DNA of 64,000 nucleotides from Clostridiales bacterium VE202-21 (GTDB lineage: Bacteria > Bacillota > Clostridia > Lachnospirales > Lachnospiraceae). Below, piece after piece: positions 61,230 to 64,000 of this stretch. Numbering within the stretch: the stretch's first letter is position 1; each line of letters opens with the position of its first letter. The position numbers and the translations under genes were made by a program. The stretch lies in the NCBI GenBank assembly GCA_000509105.1, contig BAIF02000111.1:1-64000 (forward strand), given 5' to 3'. Below the pieces are notes generated by a model. The model ran no database searches. It was given only the letters and a program-made list of their open reading frames with translations, and was not told where the DNA came from.

Positions 61230-61231
61230 AT

Positions 61232-61258
61232 AAAAAGACACGGGCTCCGTGTCTTTTT
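61232..61258 (+). terminator. Rho-independent terminator
   Basis: AAAAAGACACGG (61232-61243) pairs perfectly with CCGTGTCTTTTT (61247-61258) around GCT, and T-rich sequence continues after it. It closes the gene ending at 61229. Confidence 0.92.
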
Positions 61259-61368
61259 ATTTTGATAAATATTAAATGCGTCATATTATAAATAACCGTT
61301 CCATCGGAAAAGACAGTTATGAAGAGAGGCTTTACATTTTTTTAAATCTATTTTAGCAGACAGAAGTC

Positions 61369-61461
61369 TTGTAAATGTTTCATGAATTTGGTATACTCCA
61401 TAGTATTATCGGGTAAGCACCTACCGTATGTGAGGCTATTTTCTTGCATACGGTATTTTTT
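61369..61461 (+). promoter_or_regulatory. Promoter and terminator-containing leader of the MATE gene
   Basis: TTGTAA (61369-61374), 17 bases and TATACT (61392-61397) predict transcription from about 61404. The leader holds TACCGTATG (61422-61430) pairing with CATACGGTA (61447-61455) and then T6 (61456-61461): an intrinsic terminator 20 bases before the MATE start. GGTA (61412-61415) can instead pair with TACC (61422-61425), which would break the terminator. ATG-TGA, a start followed at once by a stop, lies at 61428-61433. This looks like an attenuator; the signal is unknown. Confidence 0.65.
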
Positions 61462-61480
61462 GCCCTGAGGAGTTCTGAAA

Positions 61481-62806
61481 ATGTACAATAAAAACAACAA
61501 GACGGAAAACATAGCAGTAACACTAATAAAGTTCTGTACGCCGCTCATTTTAAGCGGAATTCTGCAGCAGCTTTATAATTGGGCGGATGCATTTATCGTT
61601 GGCAATATAGCCGGCGAAAAAGCACTTGCGGCAATTGGCTCCACAACTACGATCATCAATCTGTTTCTAACTGCGATCACAGGATTTACACTCGGGCTTT
61701 CTATTTTATTTGCACAGAAATATGGCGCCGGGAAAGAGAACCACATCCCCAAAATACTTTCGGTGTTTTCGGTGATAATCGGCGGTACTTTTCTGCTCGT
61801 CTCGCTCATAGGCATCATCGGAGCTTTTCCATTACTCCAGATGATGAACACGACACAGGATACCATTGATATGGCAAAGCAATATCTGCAGATCATACTG
61901 GTCGGGATACCGATATTGGCGGTCTATAATGTTTACGCTGCCGCACTTCGCGGAATCGGAAACAGCCATGCTCCATTCAGCTCTGTTTTGTTTTCTTCCA
62001 TCGTGAATGTGATACTGGATATTATGTTTGTGGGCGTATGGCATGGGGGTGTGGCCGGGGCGGCAGCTGCAACAGTGATCTCACAGGCCGTTATGACGGT
62101 ATTTATTATCATTTACGGTGTAAAAAAGTATCCCAGCCTGCGTTTCAAGATTCAGAAGTGGAAGCCGGAACGATCTGTTCTTCGTGAGGGGCTTCATCTG
62201 GGAATCCCACCTATGATTCAGGCCTGCATCAGTTCTTTAGGCGGCCTTATCCTGCAGAATTTCATGAATGGATTCGGCACACAGACGGTTGCGGCGATTA
62301 CTACGGCATATCGTGTGGATACAATGATACTTTTGCCAATTATCAATCTGGGTTCGGGAATTTCTACGATCGTTGCCCAAAGCTATGGGGCAGGTAAGAA
62401 AAAGCAGACTACAAAGACCGTATATGTGGGAACAGCAATGATGCTTTGCGTGTCTTTATTGCTCACATGGCTGGTAGTAGAAGCCGGAGGAGATTTAATC
62501 TCTTTGTTTGGGGTAAGCCCTGAGGCTGTAGAGATCGGGAGAAATTTCTTCCGGAGAATCGCTGCTTTTTATGCTGTTTACGGTGTTGCGATGTCGATAC
62601 GCGGTTACATAGAAGGAATCGGGGACGTACTGTTCTCAAGCATCGCCGGGATTATTTCATTGATTTCACGTATTGTGTTTTCATATGCTTTTGCCGGCAT
62701 ATGCGGAAATATGATCATTGCATATGCCGAAGCCGGTTCGTGGGGCGTTTTATTGCTGCTGTATGTATCCCGTATACTGTGGAAGAAAGGCAAAGGCTGC
62801 GGTTAA
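61481..62806 (+). CDS. MATE family efflux transporter
   Basis: Encodes 441 residues with about twelve membrane segments of the MATE (NorM/DinF) fold, which exports cationic drugs, metabolites or toxins using sodium or proton gradients. Typical segments are ILQQLYNWADAFIVGNIAG near the N-terminus, and GFGTQTVAAITTAYRVDTMILLPIINLGSG at the start of the second half. GAGGAGTTCTGAAA precedes the ATG. A terminator-containing leader upstream suggests induction by relief of attenuation. The substrate is not predictable. Confidence 0.92.
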   Translation: MYNKNNKTENIAVTLIKFCTPLILSGILQQLYNWADAFIVGNIAGEKALAAIGSTTTIINLFLTAITGFTLGLSILFAQKYGAGKENHIPKILSVFSVIIGGTFLLVSLIGIIGAFPLLQMMNTTQDTIDMAKQYLQIILVGIPILAVYNVYAAALRGIGNSHAPFSSVLFSSIVNVILDIMFVGVWHGGVAGAAAATVISQAVMTVFIIIYGVKKYPSLRFKIQKWKPERSVLREGLHLGIPPMIQACISSLGGLILQNFMNGFGTQTVAAITTAYRVDTMILLPIINLGSGISTIVAQSYGAGKKKQTTKTVYVGTAMMLCVSLLLTWLVVEAGGDLISLFGVSPEAVEIGRNFFRRIAAFYAVYGVAMSIRGYIEGIGDVLFSSIAGIISLISRIVFSYAFAGICGNMIIAYAEAGSWGVLLLLYVSRILWKKGKGCG

Positions 62807-62927
62807 AGCTGTTCCTATTCCAAAAGTGACAAATCTCTCATCTGGAAGTCACAGAGCTGTAAGCCAAATGTTTTATTATATGGATAGATCAAAAGAAGGA
62901 GGAGGCACATACATACCTGTACGAATT

Positions 62928-63101
62928 ATGAAAGATAAAACAAATCTATCTGTCTTAAAAAAAGCTCTATACAAGATGTTACTGATAATTAAAGCCATAT
63001 TATTGTGCGTTCTTATTACTCCATTTTACGTGCTGTTTTCATTTATTGGTATGATCTGGTCGCTTGCAGATTATATTGTCACTAAATTTGAAAGTAAATG
63101 A
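62928..63101 (+). CDS. Small hypothetical membrane protein
   Basis: Encodes 57 residues with one or two membrane segments (LYKMLLIIKAILLCVLITPFYVLFSFIGMIW). GGAGGAGG (62898-62905) lies 22 bases before ATG 62928, too far for a normal start, and an in-frame ATG at 62868 lies before it. So either the start is non-standard or the gene is a remnant. Function unknown. The upstream 120 bases after the MATE stop show no other gene. Confidence 0.35.
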   Translation: MKDKTNLSVLKKALYKMLLIIKAILLCVLITPFYVLFSFIGMIWSLADYIVTKFESK

Positions 63102-63204
63102 TAAAAATATTGTAGCTAATATTGGTCGAGAAGAGATATTCTAGTTGTAGATCGGAATTTTTTCTTTTATTGGGAATAATAATGAAGAATATCATAAATT
63201 GTAT

Positions 63205-63246
63205 TTGACATTGTTAACTGTAATATGTATAATTACAGTTAACAAT
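63205..63246 (+). promoter_or_regulatory. Consensus promoter overlapped by a perfect 15-bp inverted repeat
   Basis: TTGACA (63205-63210), exactly 17 bases, TATAAT (63228-63233): both hexamers match the sigma-A consensus. ATTGTTAACTGTAAT (63210-63224) is the exact reverse complement of ATTACAGTTAACAAT (63232-63246), separated by seven bases centred on the -10. A dimeric repressor of MarR, TetR or GntR type bound there would block RNA polymerase. No T-run follows, so it is not a terminator. Confidence 0.85.
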
Positions 63247-63300
63247 AAGAGGGATACTACGAATTCTAAAATAAAATAATCAGAATCGGGGAGTGGCATT

Positions 63301-64000
63301 ATGGAGAAAGTAAAAGAAAAAGAAACAACAGCCGGTTTTACCGATGGATATATCGGGACATATTATTCAGAGGAGAGCAGAGGGATATATCGTTTTTCTT
63401 TTCATGAAGAGACTGGAGAATTGACCGCACCTGAACTTTTTTATGAGGCAAGGAATTCCAAATGGATTTCTTTAAGCAGTCATCGGATGGTCATTCCTGA
63501 CGAAAAGGGAGGAATGGCGGGAACCTGTTTTCTGGAACTAAATCACGGATCGGTGAAAAAGTGCGCCGGCGAGGTGCTGCAGGAACGCCAGACGCCTTGT
63601 TACATCGAACAGGAGGAAGACTTTATCTATACAGCAAACTACCATGAAGGCACCGTAATGATCTATCAGACAACAGAGGAAAAGCCTGTGGTCGTGAAGC
63701 GGATTGAAAATGGAGAGGGCGCCGGATGCCACCAGATACTGCTTCATGACTCGTATGTTATGGTACCCTGCCTTACGCAGGACAGAATCCGGTTCTTCGA
63801 CAAAGAAAGAGGATTTGCTCCTGCTGGAGAGATCAGCTTTCCCAAAGGCAGCGGTCCAAGACACGGTGTTTTTAATCGGGCTCACACCAGGCTTTATGTT
63901 GTGAGTGAATGGAGTAATGAACTTTTTATTTTTAAAGTTTGCGGCCGAGAGTTTTCGCTGGAGCAGACATTTTCTATTCTCCCCAAAAGCGGAAAGACCG
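63301..64000 (+). CDS. Lactonase-fold (YbhE/6-phosphogluconolactonase-like) protein, 3' end outside the window
   Basis: The frame is open from ATG 63301 to the window end (233 codons). GGGGAG lies about ten bases upstream. Residues around 200-212 (SFPKGSGPRHGVF) match the lactonase-family seven-bladed propeller signature, and repeated beta-blade patterns (YIGTYYSEESRGIYRFSF, FIYTANYHEGTVMIY) fit. Characterised relatives hydrolyse 6-phosphogluconolactone or act on muconolactone-like rings; the substrate here is unknown. It is the first gene behind the strong operator-promoter at 63205. Confidence 0.85.
   Translation, partial: MEKVKEKETTAGFTDGYIGTYYSEESRGIYRFSFHEETGELTAPELFYEARNSKWISLSSHRMVIPDEKGGMAGTCFLELNHGSVKKCAGEVLQERQTPCYIEQEEDFIYTANYHEGTVMIYQTTEEKPVVVKRIENGEGAGCHQILLHDSYVMVPCLTQDRIRFFDKERGFAPAGEISFPKGSGPRHGVFNRAHTRLYVVSEWSNELFIFKVCGREFSLEQTFSILPKSGKT

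Noticed and set aside
1..64000. tRNA or rRNA genes
   Set aside because: No cloverleaf ending in CCA-type or GTTCRA-type T-loop motif, and no rRNA-like sequence, was noticed in the intergenic gaps; a tRNAscan run would settle this.

Overview
The window looks like a chromosomal stretch from an anaerobic, spore-forming Firmicute, most likely Lachnospiraceae (Clostridium cluster XIVa). The main clues are the sporulation pair yqfC-yqfD with phoH-ybeY, a spoVB-like flippase, the block mreBCD-pbp2-minCDE-rodA-mgsA-dacF, the block yggS-sepF-ylmH-lspA-rluD, strong AGGAGG ribosome binding sites, frequent GTG/TTG starts, and a glycyl radical enzyme locus. I saw no rRNA, tRNA, CRISPR array or intact insertion sequence.

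Layout. 1-4120: remnant of a phage-like element, with small unknown genes, a scaffold protein, a major capsid protein and repeats, but no portal, terminase, tail or integrase. 4220-7077: a monofunctional glycosyltransferase, an anchored endonuclease/exonuclease/phosphatase-fold protein, a 289-bp near-perfect palindrome and an orphan NuoE-like ferredoxin. 7145-11934: an OmpR-type two-component system followed by an ABC exporter with two permeases. 12207-13808: yqfC-yqfD. 13864-25498: an island between yqfD and phoH, which are usually close neighbours in Firmicutes. 25654-32794: phoH, ybeY, a flippase, a DUF896 gene, 5-formyl-THF cyclo-ligase, DUF4250, miaB and a CmpB-like membrane protein. 32899-43659: mutS, mutL, miaA, ynbB, two flavoproteins and radC. 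43680-53266: cell shape, division-site and wall-growth genes. 53407-60377: DUF378, an HlyD-like protein, yggS, sepF, ylmH, lspA, rluD, a cytidylate-kinase-like gene and a TtcA-like gene. 60636-64000: an unknown gene, a MATE transporter with a terminator-containing leader, a small membrane protein, and the start of a lactonase-fold gene behind a consensus promoter overlapped by a perfect palindrome.

The most interesting locus is the island at 13864-25498. On the plus strand a 746-residue glycyl radical enzyme core carries the catalytic Cys-Val-Glu motif but stops just before the glycyl radical domain. That domain is a separate 83-residue gene with its own AGGAGG site (20467-20718). A ribose-type ABC importer and a radical-SAM activating enzyme follow. 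Divergently transcribed are an AraC-type response regulator, a YesM-type kinase with almost no extracellular part, and a RbsA-shaped protein in which every ATPase motif of both halves is lost. I infer a carbon-source utilisation system in which the importer feeds a two-polypeptide radical enzyme and the dead ATPase helps the kinase sense substrate or transport. The substrate cannot be read from the sequence.

Sequence quality: seven single-base indels break six genes, including a normally essential PBP2. Several lie in short homopolymers, so base-level assembly errors are a real possibility. The split of the radical enzyme is different in kind: it is a whole inserted segment with a new ribosome binding site.
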